The notes beneath the pieces are model-generated. The model did not search any database, was not told the DNA's origin, and saw nothing but the letters and a program-made list of their open reading frames with translations. 9,920 nucleotides of DNA from the NCBI GenBank assembly GCA_023443315.1, contig JAEZVA010000043.1:1-9920 (forward strand), written 5' to 3'. The DNA is from Bacillota bacterium (GTDB taxonomy: Bacteria; Bacillota; Clostridia; Oscillospirales; Ruminococcaceae). This document shows positions 1-6,799 of this stretch, one piece after another. A program made the translations under genes and the position numbers. Position 1 is the stretch's first letter, and the number at the start of each line of letters is the position of its first letter.

Positions 1-4
1 AACA

Positions 5-1336
5 ATGAAAAAAGCATTGGTTGCAACTATTTTAGCATTCACCATGCTCGCTACGACGGCTTGTAATGCCGGCGCTGGCACCGCTTCAAGTGACCCAGCT
101 GGGCAGCCATCGTCATCGGCAGCTACCGAGAGTGAGGGTAAAGGCGAGCCCAAAACCCTTACTTTGTGGACAACCAACAAGGACACAGCAATCGTTGAAA
201 TCATGGAAAAGGCCGCTGCAGATTTTGAAGCAGAAACCAATGTAAAGGTCGAGTTTACATTTCTTGAGAACGATCCGTACAAGACCAAACTAAAAACTGT
301 TATGGGTAGCGGCGAAGCACCCGACATCTTCCATTCTTGGGGTGGCGGCTGGCTGGAGCAGTTTGTAGATGAAGGTCAGGTTCTGGACATAACTGACAAG
401 GTGGCGGACTTCAAAGACGCTCTTCCCGAAGCTGTTTGGGGCTTAAACTCCTTTGATGGCAAGATTTACGGCGTTCCGAACTCCCTTGCAGGCTCTGCAC
501 TGTTTTACAACAAGGCAATGTTTGACAAGCTGGGTCTTACCGCTCCCACAACATGGAGCGAGATGGAGAACGTTGCAACGGTTCTTAAGGATAACGGAAT
601 TATCCCCTTCGCACTTGGTAACAAGAGCAAATGGCCGGGCGCTATCAACTATATCTATCTTTCTTTACGTTTAGGTGGCGGAGAAGTATTCCAGGACGCC
701 CTGGCTCGCAATGGCAAGCATACCTTTGAGGATGCCTCCTATGTTAAGGCGGGTCAGATGATTCAGGATATGGTAGACAAGGGCTGGTTCCCCGAAGGCG
801 CCAATGGCATAAACCATGATACCGGTGGTTCTCGTATGCTGTTTTACACCGAGAAGGCAGGCATGATGTTAATGACCACCGGCCTTATAGCCAACACGAA
901 GAACGAAAACAAAGAGTTCTACGACAGCAAGCTCGACCTCGTTGCGTTCCCCGCTATTGAGGGCGGTGAAGGTAAGGCTGACGAAGTAGTATGCGGCAAC
1001 AATGCATACTCCATCTCCACCAACTGCAAATATCCTGACGAGGCGCTTGCATTCTTAAAGTTCTTTTCTACTAATGTTGAAATAAACACCAGATTGGCCA
1101 ACGAGGGCGGAATTCTTGTTGCAGCAAAGGGCGTTGAAGTTAGCGATCCTAAGCTCAAAAAGGCAATCGAAATTCAAACAAGCGCGAGCTATATGCAGAA
1201 CTACTACGATCAGGCTCTGCCTACCGAGCTTGGACAGCTTTCTTCTGACAATAGCCAGGCGCTGTTTGGAAAAACCATGACTCCTGAAGAATCCGCAAGG
1301 TTAATGGAAGCTAAGGCAGCAGAGATTCTAAAGTAA
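5..1336 (+). CDS. ABC transporter sugar-binding lipoprotein (family 1 extracellular solute-binding protein)
   Basis: The 443-residue protein captures a sugar or oligosaccharide outside the cell and passes it to the two permeases encoded next. It begins with MKK, a hydrophobic stretch and a lipobox-like LATTAC, so cleavage and lipid attachment at Cys20 are expected; the box is slightly degenerate (T at -2 and -3). Residues 21-48 form a Gly/Ala/Ser-rich flexible linker that tethers the domain to the membrane. The remainder has the usual binding-protein pattern: LTLWTTN as the first strand, APDIFHSWGGGW near residue 105, and YGVPNSLAGSALFYNK near residues 155-170. Length fits CUT1 oligosaccharide-binding proteins. 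The start at base 5 gives a complete signal peptide, but the upstream ribosome binding site and promoter lie outside the window. The neighbouring GH43 and GH51 genes suggest an arabino- or xylo-oligosaccharide ligand, which is inference. Confidence 0.95.
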   Translation: MKKALVATILAFTMLATTACNAGAGTASSDPAGQPSSSAATESEGKGEPKTLTLWTTNKDTAIVEIMEKAAADFEAETNVKVEFTFLENDPYKTKLKTVMGSGEAPDIFHSWGGGWLEQFVDEGQVLDITDKVADFKDALPEAVWGLNSFDGKIYGVPNSLAGSALFYNKAMFDKLGLTAPTTWSEMENVATVLKDNGIIPFALGNKSKWPGAINYIYLSLRLGGGEVFQDALARNGKHTFEDASYVKAGQMIQDMVDKGWFPEGANGINHDTGGSRMLFYTEKAGMMLMTTGLIANTKNENKEFYDSKLDLVAFPAIEGGEGKADEVVCGNNAYSISTNCKYPDEALAFLKFFSTNVEINTRLANEGGILVAAKGVEVSDPKLKKAIEIQTSASYMQNYYDQALPTELGQLSSDNSQALFGKTMTPEESARLMEAKAAEILK

Positions 1337-1358
1337 TCGACACAAAAACAATTTCTTT

Positions 1359-1394
1359 AAGGGTTGGACTAGACCGAGGTATGGTTCAACCCTT
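1359..1394 (+). terminator. Stem-loop after the binding-protein gene (partial terminator or mRNA-stabilising hairpin)
   Basis: Bases 1359-1371 pair with 1382-1394 in a 13-bp stem (11 Watson-Crick and two G-U pairs) around a 10-base loop. The strongest part is AAGGGTTG with CAACCCTT. It is followed by CCCTTTTAT, a short imperfect T tract, 22 bases after the binding-protein stop codon. In sugar ABC operons a hairpin here commonly reduces read-through or protects the upstream mRNA, so more binding protein than permease is made. That role is inferred from position; the stem itself is directly visible. Confidence 0.6.
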
Positions 1395-1450
1395 CCCTTT
1401 TATCAATACAAGGTTGATGTGCAAACCGATGAAACAGAGGTGTTTAACCA

Positions 1451-2386
1451 GTGAAAAAAGACGCCATGGCGCTTTCTATAGATTTACAGCGCACTACAAT
1501 GCGCAAGAAAAGATCAAACCTTAATCGCTTGACTGTTTTTTTGTTTCTTCTCCCGGCTCTTAGTGTTTACGGACTTTATAATGTTTACGGCATCATTCGA
1601 ACTTTTATCTATAGTACGATGAAGTGGACGGGTCTAAGCCCCCAAATGACCTTTATTGGACTAGCCAATTATGAGAAACTGGTAGCAGATTCAAATGTCT
1701 GGCATGCACTCGGGAACAATATGATTCTGGTTGTTGTTTCCATAGTAGTACAGCTTTCGTTTGGATTTATACTCGCACTAATTATTAACAGTCAAATTCG
1801 TGGTGTTAAATTTCTGCGTACGATATATTTTATGCCGATGTTGCTTTCAACCATTGCAACAGGTATATTGTGGATTTTGATGATGGATCCTTATTTCGGT
1901 TTAATTAACCAACTATTCGGAACAATTGGGCTGGAGACCCTTCAGAGGGCATGGCTCGGTGAATCCAGTACTGCAATGGGTTCTGTATTGTTTGTTGTAT
2001 GCTGGCAGTATATTCCTCAGTACATGATTCTGCTCAGTGCCGGAATGTCCAATATACCCGAAGAGGTATATGAGGCAGCAACCATCGACGGAGCCAACAA
2101 ATTTCAAAAGGTAATTAAGATTACACTGCCGTTACTCCTTCCCACCATTCGCATCTCGGCGGTTCTGTCGCTCGTGGGATCTCTGAAGTATTTTGACTTG
2201 ATCTACGTTATGACAGGCGGCGGACCAAATGGTCTTACCGACGTTTTGGCTACTTATATGTATAAAAAGGGCTTTGTCGAGTCGGATATGGGCTACGCAA
2301 GCACGATTGCGGCGTTTATGTTCTTTGTTTCACTAATAATGGTCATTGTCTTTCAATTCATTTCCCGTAGAAAGGAGAGAAGTTAA
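1451..2386 (+). CDS. Sugar ABC transporter permease, MalF/UgpA type
   Basis: A 311-residue inner-membrane subunit of a CUT1 sugar importer. Six hydrophobic segments are visible, at about residues 28-47, 91-112, 126-145, 176-198, 230-255 and 283-304, after a basic N-terminal tail. The cytoplasmic coupling loop that docks the ATPase is present as EAATIDGA, with E208, A209 and G214 in the conserved EAA...G spacing, followed by the usual ITLPLLLPTI. The chosen start is GTG at 1451, preceded by CAGAGG at 1435-1440. An in-frame ATG at 1466 would only shorten the tail by five residues and has a poorer ribosome binding site. The stop codon directly abuts the next gene's ATG, which indicates translational coupling with the second permease. 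Confidence 0.95.
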   Translation: MKKDAMALSIDLQRTTMRKKRSNLNRLTVFLFLLPALSVYGLYNVYGIIRTFIYSTMKWTGLSPQMTFIGLANYEKLVADSNVWHALGNNMILVVVSIVVQLSFGFILALIINSQIRGVKFLRTIYFMPMLLSTIATGILWILMMDPYFGLINQLFGTIGLETLQRAWLGESSTAMGSVLFVVCWQYIPQYMILLSAGMSNIPEEVYEAATIDGANKFQKVIKITLPLLLPTIRISAVLSLVGSLKYFDLIYVMTGGGPNGLTDVLATYMYKKGFVESDMGYASTIAAFMFFVSLIMVIVFQFISRRKERS

Positions 2387-3217
2387 ATGGATAAAGCGAA
2401 GAGAAGCATCGGTCAGATATTCTTGTATCTCATAGCAGCCATTTTCCTTGTTCTGTTCGGCTTCCCATTTATCTTTGTACTAGTAACCTCCTTTAAGGAT
2501 CAGACTGCATATATGATGGATTTCTGGGCATTGCCGACAAAGTTGTTTCTGGGCAACTTTGAAGCGGTATTCCAGTCTCACTTCGTTGTTTATTTTTTAA
2601 ACAGCCTTATGGTCTCCGTTGTAACGGTTGCAGTCGTCATCCTGATTGCGTCTATGGCGGGTTATGCGCTTGCCACGATGCGTTTTAAGCTCAACACAGC
2701 AATTTTTCTTCTTTTCTTAATGGGAATGATGATTCCGGTTCATACTACACTAATTCCTATCTACACTCTAAACAAAGATCTGAACCTATTGGACAAGGCG
2801 TTTGGCTTGATTGGACCCTATACCAGTTTTTCTATACCGGTGTCGGTTTACATTATGACGGGCTTTTTTAAAGACGTCCCCAAGAGTATTCAGGAATCTG
2901 CATTGATTGACGGCGCCTCTCATTTTAAGATTTTCACCGCAATTATGATGCCTCTTTCAAAGTCTGCCATCTCCACTATCGGCATCTTTAACTTTTTATA
3001 CTGCTGGAATGAATTTATTTTCGGACTCACCATGATCAGTTCTACAAGTCAAAAAACACTTCCGCTGGGCATCCGTGAGTTTTATGGTATGGAGACTGTA
3101 AACATTCCAGGCATACTAACGGCTATTCTTGTGGGTTCTCTGCCGGTTATCATCTTCTATTTCTTAGCGCAAGAGCAGGTAATCCGCGGGCTATCCTCAG
3201 GTGCCGTAAAGGAATAG
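2387..3217 (+). CDS. Sugar ABC transporter permease, MalG/UgpE type
   Basis: The 276-residue partner permease forms a heterodimeric channel with the preceding gene product. Hydrophobic segments are seen near residues 9-34, 69-95, 104-125, 140-160, 190-210 and 240-262. The EAA-type coupling loop reads ESALIDGA, with E170 and G176 and Ser in place of the first Ala, followed by IMMPLSKSAI. The C-terminus GLSSGAVKE is characteristic of MalG-like permeases. The start ATG follows the previous stop codon with no intervening base. The ribosome binding site AAAGGAGAG at 2371-2379 lies inside the upstream gene, so the pair is expected in a near 1:1 ratio. No ATP-binding subunit follows, and the transporter probably uses a shared MsmX-type ATPase encoded elsewhere (inference). 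Confidence 0.95.
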   Translation: MDKAKRSIGQIFLYLIAAIFLVLFGFPFIFVLVTSFKDQTAYMMDFWALPTKLFLGNFEAVFQSHFVVYFLNSLMVSVVTVAVVILIASMAGYALATMRFKLNTAIFLLFLMGMMIPVHTTLIPIYTLNKDLNLLDKAFGLIGPYTSFSIPVSVYIMTGFFKDVPKSIQESALIDGASHFKIFTAIMMPLSKSAISTIGIFNFLYCWNEFIFGLTMISSTSQKTLPLGIREFYGMETVNIPGILTAILVGSLPVIIFYFLAQEQVIRGLSSGAVKE

Positions 3218-3229
3218 GAAAGCGATCCC

Positions 3230-3284
3230 CACCTAGTTTCGAACGGCTGTCTTGTGTATAAGACAGACTTACTAGGTGATTTTT
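3230..3284 (+). terminator. Nested double-hairpin terminator after the transporter genes
   Basis: The outer arms CACCTAGT (3230-3237) and ACTAGGTG (3271-3278) pair perfectly. Inside them CTGTCTT (3247-3253) and AAGACAG (3260-3266) form a second perfect 7-bp hairpin with a 6-base loop. The outer stem is followed by A and a run of five T (3280-3284), as expected of a Rho-independent terminator. It begins 13 bases after the permease stop codon and separates the importer genes from the GH43 gene. The unpaired bases between the two stems make it longer than a simple terminator, so a role as an attenuator or RNA processing signal is also possible. Confidence 0.7.
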
Positions 3285-3312
3285 GGTACGATATACAGTG
3301 TGCCGTTATATT
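3283..3312 (+). promoter_or_regulatory. Candidate sigma-A type promoter for the GH43 gene
   Basis: TTGGTA at 3283-3288 (4 of 6 matches to the -35 consensus) and TATATT at 3307-3312 (5 of 6 matches to the -10 consensus) are separated by 18 bases. The expected transcript would start near 3319, just upstream of the ribosome binding site at 3326-3332. The position directly after a terminator-like hairpin is logical for an independent start, but the match is moderate and no operator could be identified. Confidence 0.4.
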
Positions 3313-3325
3313 TGTCCAGCAAAGC

Positions 3326-3332
3326 GAAAGGA
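3326..3332 (+). promoter_or_regulatory. Ribosome binding site that places the GH43 start
   Basis: GAAAGGA is the only good Shine-Dalgarno match before the GH43 gene. It directly touches the ATG at 3333, too close for use, and lies 12 bases before the ATG at 3345. The open frame continues upstream to an ATG at 3276, but that codon sits in the 3' arm of the terminator hairpin and has no ribosome binding site. Confidence 0.55.
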
Positions 3333-3344
3333 ATGTTCCAAAAA

Positions 3345-4976
3345 ATGATTCAAAATCCGATTCTTGCGGGATTTAACCCCGATCCATCAATCATACGAGT
3401 GGGGGACGACTACTATATCGCCACCTCCACCTTTGAATGGTTTCCGGGAATACCACTTTACCATTCCCGTGACCTTCGCCACTGGGAACTCGTAGATTAT
3501 CTGCTTAAGTCGAAGGAGTATATTGACCTGACTGGTGTTAAGCCCTCTCGCGGTGTATGGGCACCCGGGCTGAGCTACTGTGAGCAGGAGAAACGCTTTT
3601 ATCTGATGTATTCGAATGTTCACAGCCAGAGCAAGTGGATGTTTGACGTAGACAACTACATGATTTGGACCGACGATATTCGAGGGGAGTGGAGCAAACC
3701 CGTATATCTGAATTCCAGCGGCTTCGATCCATCCCTTTTTCACGACGACGATGGACGTAAATGGGTGATTAACAAGGATAGAGACTTCCGTCCCAAGAAT
3801 ATCGACCGTCGTTCTATAGTAATTCAGGAGCTGGATGTAAAAACCATGCAGTTACTCGGTTCCCCCGTTGTCATTAGCCGTGGCGCAACGAATCGTAAAT
3901 TTGTAGAGGGGGCACATATCTATAAGCATAATGGATGGTATTATCTAATTACCGCTGAGGGGGGAACGGGCTACGGTCATTGTGCTGCGCTCGCACGTTC
4001 TCGTTGTGTGACAGGACCGTACGAGCCGTCGCCCTACAATCCGCTTGTCACCAGTGCTGCGGAGGAGTTTACCGCAACCGAGCGGATACCCTTTATGATG
4101 ATGGAGCACTACAATCCAAATGCCGAGCTACAAAAGGCAGGTCATGCCTCGCTGGTCGAAACACAGACCGGGGAGTGGTATCTGGCGCATCTTTGCGGGC
4201 GACCGATTATGCCGCAGCAGCGATGTGTTTTAGGAAGAGAAACCGCACTGCAAAAGGTGGAGTGGACAGACGATGGCTGGCTGCGCAAGGCAGATGGCAA
4301 CCCTCTTGCGATGGCACAGGTGCCCGCACCTGCCCTTGAGCCGCATCCGTTTCCGGAGGAGAATCCGCTGTGCGATTTTGACGACGAGACCCTGAATCTG
4401 AATTTTAGTACTCCGCGTAACGAGATTACTCAAGACTGGGCGGACCTTGTGTCGCACAAAGGCTATTTAAGGCTGCGCGGCAGAGAATCGCTCACAAGCT
4501 GCTACGATGTAAGCCTGCTCGCACGCCGCTTAACATCATTTCACGCACAGGCGACAACGCTCCTCGAGTATCAACCAGAGCATTACCACCATCTCGCGGG
4601 CATTACCTGCTACTACGACTGTGAAAGCCACTACTGCGCTTACAAAACCTATGACGAGGAAGAAAAGCAGCAGATTCTTTCCGTGTATGGCTTTATCGGC
4701 GGTATGATGAACAGCTACGATGTTTCGGTACCTGTTCCTGAGGATGCGCCGGTATGGCTGCGAGCCGTAATCAACGTAGGGGAGCTTGTATTTTACTACA
4801 GTCTGGACGGAACAACCTATCATACGCTGGGTCCTGTATTCGACATGACGGCACTTTCGGACGAAGCAAGTACCTGCGGTATATTTACGGGCACGTTTGT
4901 TGGGATGTTCGCGCAGGATACCCACACAAAATGCAAATGGGCGGAGTTTGATTGGTTCAAGTATGAGGTTTTATAA
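3345..4976 (+). CDS. xynB: GH43 beta-xylosidase (possibly with alpha-L-arabinofuranosidase activity), cytoplasmic
   Basis: This 543-residue enzyme removes terminal xylose, and often arabinofuranose, from short oligosaccharides by an inverting mechanism. From the chosen start the protein opens MIQNPILAGFNPDPSI, matching the beginning of Bacillus XynB-like GH43 enzymes of about 530-540 residues. The catalytic triad is visible: D13 in NPDPS as general base, D128 in GFDPSLF as the orienting Asp, and E188 in VEGAHIY as general acid; H267 in GHASLVE is another active-site residue. Residues 1 to about 320 form the five-bladed propeller. From about 345 a beta-sandwich GH43 C-terminal domain follows and helps close the active-site pocket. 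No signal peptide is present, so it should act on imported oligosaccharides. It lies between the importer and the SDR gene. Xylosidase against arabinofuranosidase preference cannot be settled from the sequence. Confidence 0.93.
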   Translation: MIQNPILAGFNPDPSIIRVGDDYYIATSTFEWFPGIPLYHSRDLRHWELVDYLLKSKEYIDLTGVKPSRGVWAPGLSYCEQEKRFYLMYSNVHSQSKWMFDVDNYMIWTDDIRGEWSKPVYLNSSGFDPSLFHDDDGRKWVINKDRDFRPKNIDRRSIVIQELDVKTMQLLGSPVVISRGATNRKFVEGAHIYKHNGWYYLITAEGGTGYGHCAALARSRCVTGPYEPSPYNPLVTSAAEEFTATERIPFMMMEHYNPNAELQKAGHASLVETQTGEWYLAHLCGRPIMPQQRCVLGRETALQKVEWTDDGWLRKADGNPLAMAQVPAPALEPHPFPEENPLCDFDDETLNLNFSTPRNEITQDWADLVSHKGYLRLRGRESLTSCYDVSLLARRLTSFHAQATTLLEYQPEHYHHLAGITCYYDCESHYCAYKTYDEEEKQQILSVYGFIGGMMNSYDVSVPVPEDAPVWLRAVINVGELVFYYSLDGTTYHTLGPVFDMTALSDEASTCGIFTGTFVGMFAQDTHTKCKWAEFDWFKYEVL

Positions 4977-4998
4977 TCAAACCTAAAGTTGAGGGCGA

Positions 4999-5017
4999 AA
5001 AAAGCAATTAGCTTTTT
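4999..5017 (+). terminator. Weak A/T hairpin after the GH43 gene
   Basis: AAAAAGC (4999-5005) and GCTTTTT (5011-5017) form a 7-bp stem with a 5-base AATTA loop, 22 bases after the GH43 stop. The T run is part of the stem, and only two pairs are G-C, so it could be a weak or bidirectional terminator. The rest of the 94-base gap, to 5070, is purine-rich with no convincing promoter. Confidence 0.35.
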
Positions 5018-5070
5018 GTAGCTGAATATCAATTAAGACAGAGAAATATTCTAGATAAAGAGAAAGAAGA

Positions 5071-5886
5071 ATGGATATGACAGTTTCACAAAGGCTTACG
5101 AGCCTGTTTTCGTTAGAAGGAAAAACCGTCATTCTTACAGGCGCTTCGGGCGGTATCGGAGGGGTTCTTGCCAAGGGATTGGCCGAAGCGGGGGCTGAAA
5201 TGCTTTTGTGCGATATCTCCGAAGACGGACTCAAAGCAAAAGAGAGCGAAATCAAAGCCGACGGCGGTAAGGCGCACGCATACCGGCTGGATATCGCAAA
5301 CCTGGATGATATCTCAGCCTGCGTGTCGCAGATGATTGCCGATGTCGGGCATTTTGATGTACTGATTAACTGTGCAGGCATTAACCGACGCGAAGGGTTT
5401 TTGGACGTTACCCCCGAGACCTATGACCGAATCATGAATGTAAACCTTAAGGGGCTGTATTTTCTCTCGCAAGAGGTTGCAAAGCACATGATGAAAGCCC
5501 GCAAGGGCAACATTATCAACATGGTTTCGCACAACTCGGTTGCGATGCTGGGTGGCTGTAGCGTATACGGGGCGACCAAAAGTGCCGTAACTGCGCTGAC
5601 GCGCTCAATGGCGGTGGAATGGGCTCAGTACGGTATACGCGCAAACGCCATCGCTCCCGGGCACATTATAACACCCCTCACACAGGTGACGTGGGATCAC
5701 CCGGAGCGCAGCCAATACCTGCGGGAACGGATTGCAATGCGCCGACCGGGTACCCCCGAAGAGGTTCTTGGCATTACCATCATGCTAGCATCCGACTCCT
5801 CGAGCTATATGTCCGGCATGATGTACCATGTGGATGGCGGTTGTCTTGCGGGCGGCTCGCCGTGGCCGTATGATACGAACTATTGA
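5071..5886 (+). CDS. SDR-family oxidoreductase, gluconate 5-dehydrogenase/KduD-like
   Basis: This 271-residue cytoplasmic enzyme should interconvert a secondary hydroxyl and a ketone on a sugar acid or polyol. The Rossmann motif TGASGGIG is at residues 23-30. D48, at the end of the second strand, predicts NAD(H) rather than NADP(H). NCAG at 100-103 and the catalytic S153, Y166 and K170 (YGATK) are intact. The opening LFSLEGK and the stretch AGINRR after NCAG resemble Gno/IdnO and KduD, which act on gluconate or deoxy-ketohexonates, so an aldonate-like substrate is favoured. The C-terminus carries a short extension, GGSPWPYDTNY. The start at 5071 has only a purine-rich AAAGAAGA upstream; a second ATG two codons later is an alternative. 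A 53-base gap with no clear signal separates it from the transketolase genes. The exact substrate is unknown. Confidence 0.88.
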   Translation: MDMTVSQRLTSLFSLEGKTVILTGASGGIGGVLAKGLAEAGAEMLLCDISEDGLKAKESEIKADGGKAHAYRLDIANLDDISACVSQMIADVGHFDVLINCAGINRREGFLDVTPETYDRIMNVNLKGLYFLSQEVAKHMMKARKGNIINMVSHNSVAMLGGCSVYGATKSAVTALTRSMAVEWAQYGIRANAIAPGHIITPLTQVTWDHPERSQYLRERIAMRRPGTPEEVLGITIMLASDSSSYMSGMMYHVDGGCLAGGSPWPYDTNY

Positions 5887-5939
5887 TTATTGGGTGGCAA
5901 TCGCACTTCTTACGAAGAACAAGATAGGAGGCATACAAT

Positions 5940-6785
5940 ATGTTCAACAAAGAGAATATAACCGCAGTAAAACGACTTGCGGCAAATATACGCAAAGACG
6001 TTGTAAATATGATTGGCTGTAAAGGTCAGATGGGGCATCTCGGAGGGTCTTGCTCCAGCGCTGATATTGTGGCTGCGATATATGGGTATAAGATGAAGTT
6101 CGACCCGAAAAACCCGCAGTGGGAGGGTCGAGATAAGTTTATCTACAGCAAGGGACACGCCGCAATCGCTCAATACGCCGCAATGGCGGAGGTTGGGTAT
6201 TTTCCGGTAGAGGAGCTTCAAACCTGCAAGGCGTTGGGCTCTCGGTTGCAGGGGCATCCCGACCGTTGCAAAACTCCCGGCATCGAGGCGGGAACCGGTT
6301 CACTTGGGCAAGGGCTTTCCATTGCAAACGGCATGGCACTCGCCATGCGTTTGGATAAGAAGGAGAACAAGGTATTCTGCATAATGGGTGACGGCGAAAT
6401 GGGCGAAGGGCAGATTTGGGAAGCGGCAATGGCGGCTTCGGTTTACAAGCTCGATAACCTGTTGGCAATTGTTGACGTGAACAGGCTACAGGCGACCGGC
6501 GCAGTATCAGAACGCTTTAACACCAACCCGTTGCCCGAAAAATGGGCAACCTTTGGGTGGAATGTAATAGAGGTTGATGGGCACGATGTAGAAGCGATCC
6601 TTGGCGCGCTTGACGAGGCGGACAAGGTCAAAGGAAAACCGACTGTTGTCATTGCCCATACCATTAAAGGCAAGGGCGTTTCGTTTGCGGAAAACAATGT
6701 CGGTTTTCACAACGGAGCGCTTACCGAAGAGCAATATAACATTGCGCTGCGCGAGCTGGATGAGCAGCTTGCACAACTGAATTAA
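5940..6785 (+). CDS. Transketolase, N-terminal (pyrophosphate-binding) subunit
   Basis: The 281-residue first half of a split transketolase binds the diphosphate end of thiamine diphosphate and supplies several active-site histidines. The metal/ThDP motif starts at G150-D151-G152-E153 and ends at N181 in VDVNRLQ, the expected spacing, although the usual NN is VN here. Histidines matching E. coli TktA H26 (MGHLGG), H66 (SKGHAA), H100 (GHPDR) and H261 (GFHNG) all appear present. A perfect AGGAGG at 5926-5931 lies 8 bases before the ATG. The C-terminal half is encoded 14 bases downstream, the usual arrangement for split transketolases in Firmicutes and archaea, where the two chains assemble into an a2b2 enzyme. 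Full-length transketolase would be about 660 residues, and the two chains total 595. Confidence 0.94.
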   Translation: MFNKENITAVKRLAANIRKDVVNMIGCKGQMGHLGGSCSSADIVAAIYGYKMKFDPKNPQWEGRDKFIYSKGHAAIAQYAAMAEVGYFPVEELQTCKALGSRLQGHPDRCKTPGIEAGTGSLGQGLSIANGMALAMRLDKKENKVFCIMGDGEMGEGQIWEAAMAASVYKLDNLLAIVDVNRLQATGAVSERFNTNPLPEKWATFGWNVIEVDGHDVEAILGALDEADKVKGKPTVVIAHTIKGKGVSFAENNVGFHNGALTEEQYNIALRELDEQLAQLN

Positions 6786-6799
6786 GAGAGGAGTCAACC

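Noticed and set aside
1337..1450. Independent promoter for the permease genes
   Set aside because: No convincing -35/-10 pair was found between the stem-loop and the GTG start; read-through from the binding-protein gene is simpler.
3217..3230. cre-like (CcpA) site GGAAAGCGATCCCC
   Set aside because: It misses two consensus positions, is poorly palindromic, and overlaps a stop codon and the terminator arm, so it is too weak to annotate.
3247..3266. Resemblance of the inner hairpin to the Tn5 mosaic end or a transposase-based sequencing adapter
   Set aside because: TGTGTATAAGA is shared, but two bases of the mosaic end are missing afterwards. The segment is a symmetric stem nested in a second perfect stem with a T run, which fits a terminator better than an insertion or adapter remnant.
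4536..4925. 129-codon minus-strand open frame inside the GH43 gene
   Set aside because: It is a shadow of the C-terminal domain coding sequence, with no start signal and no domain pattern.
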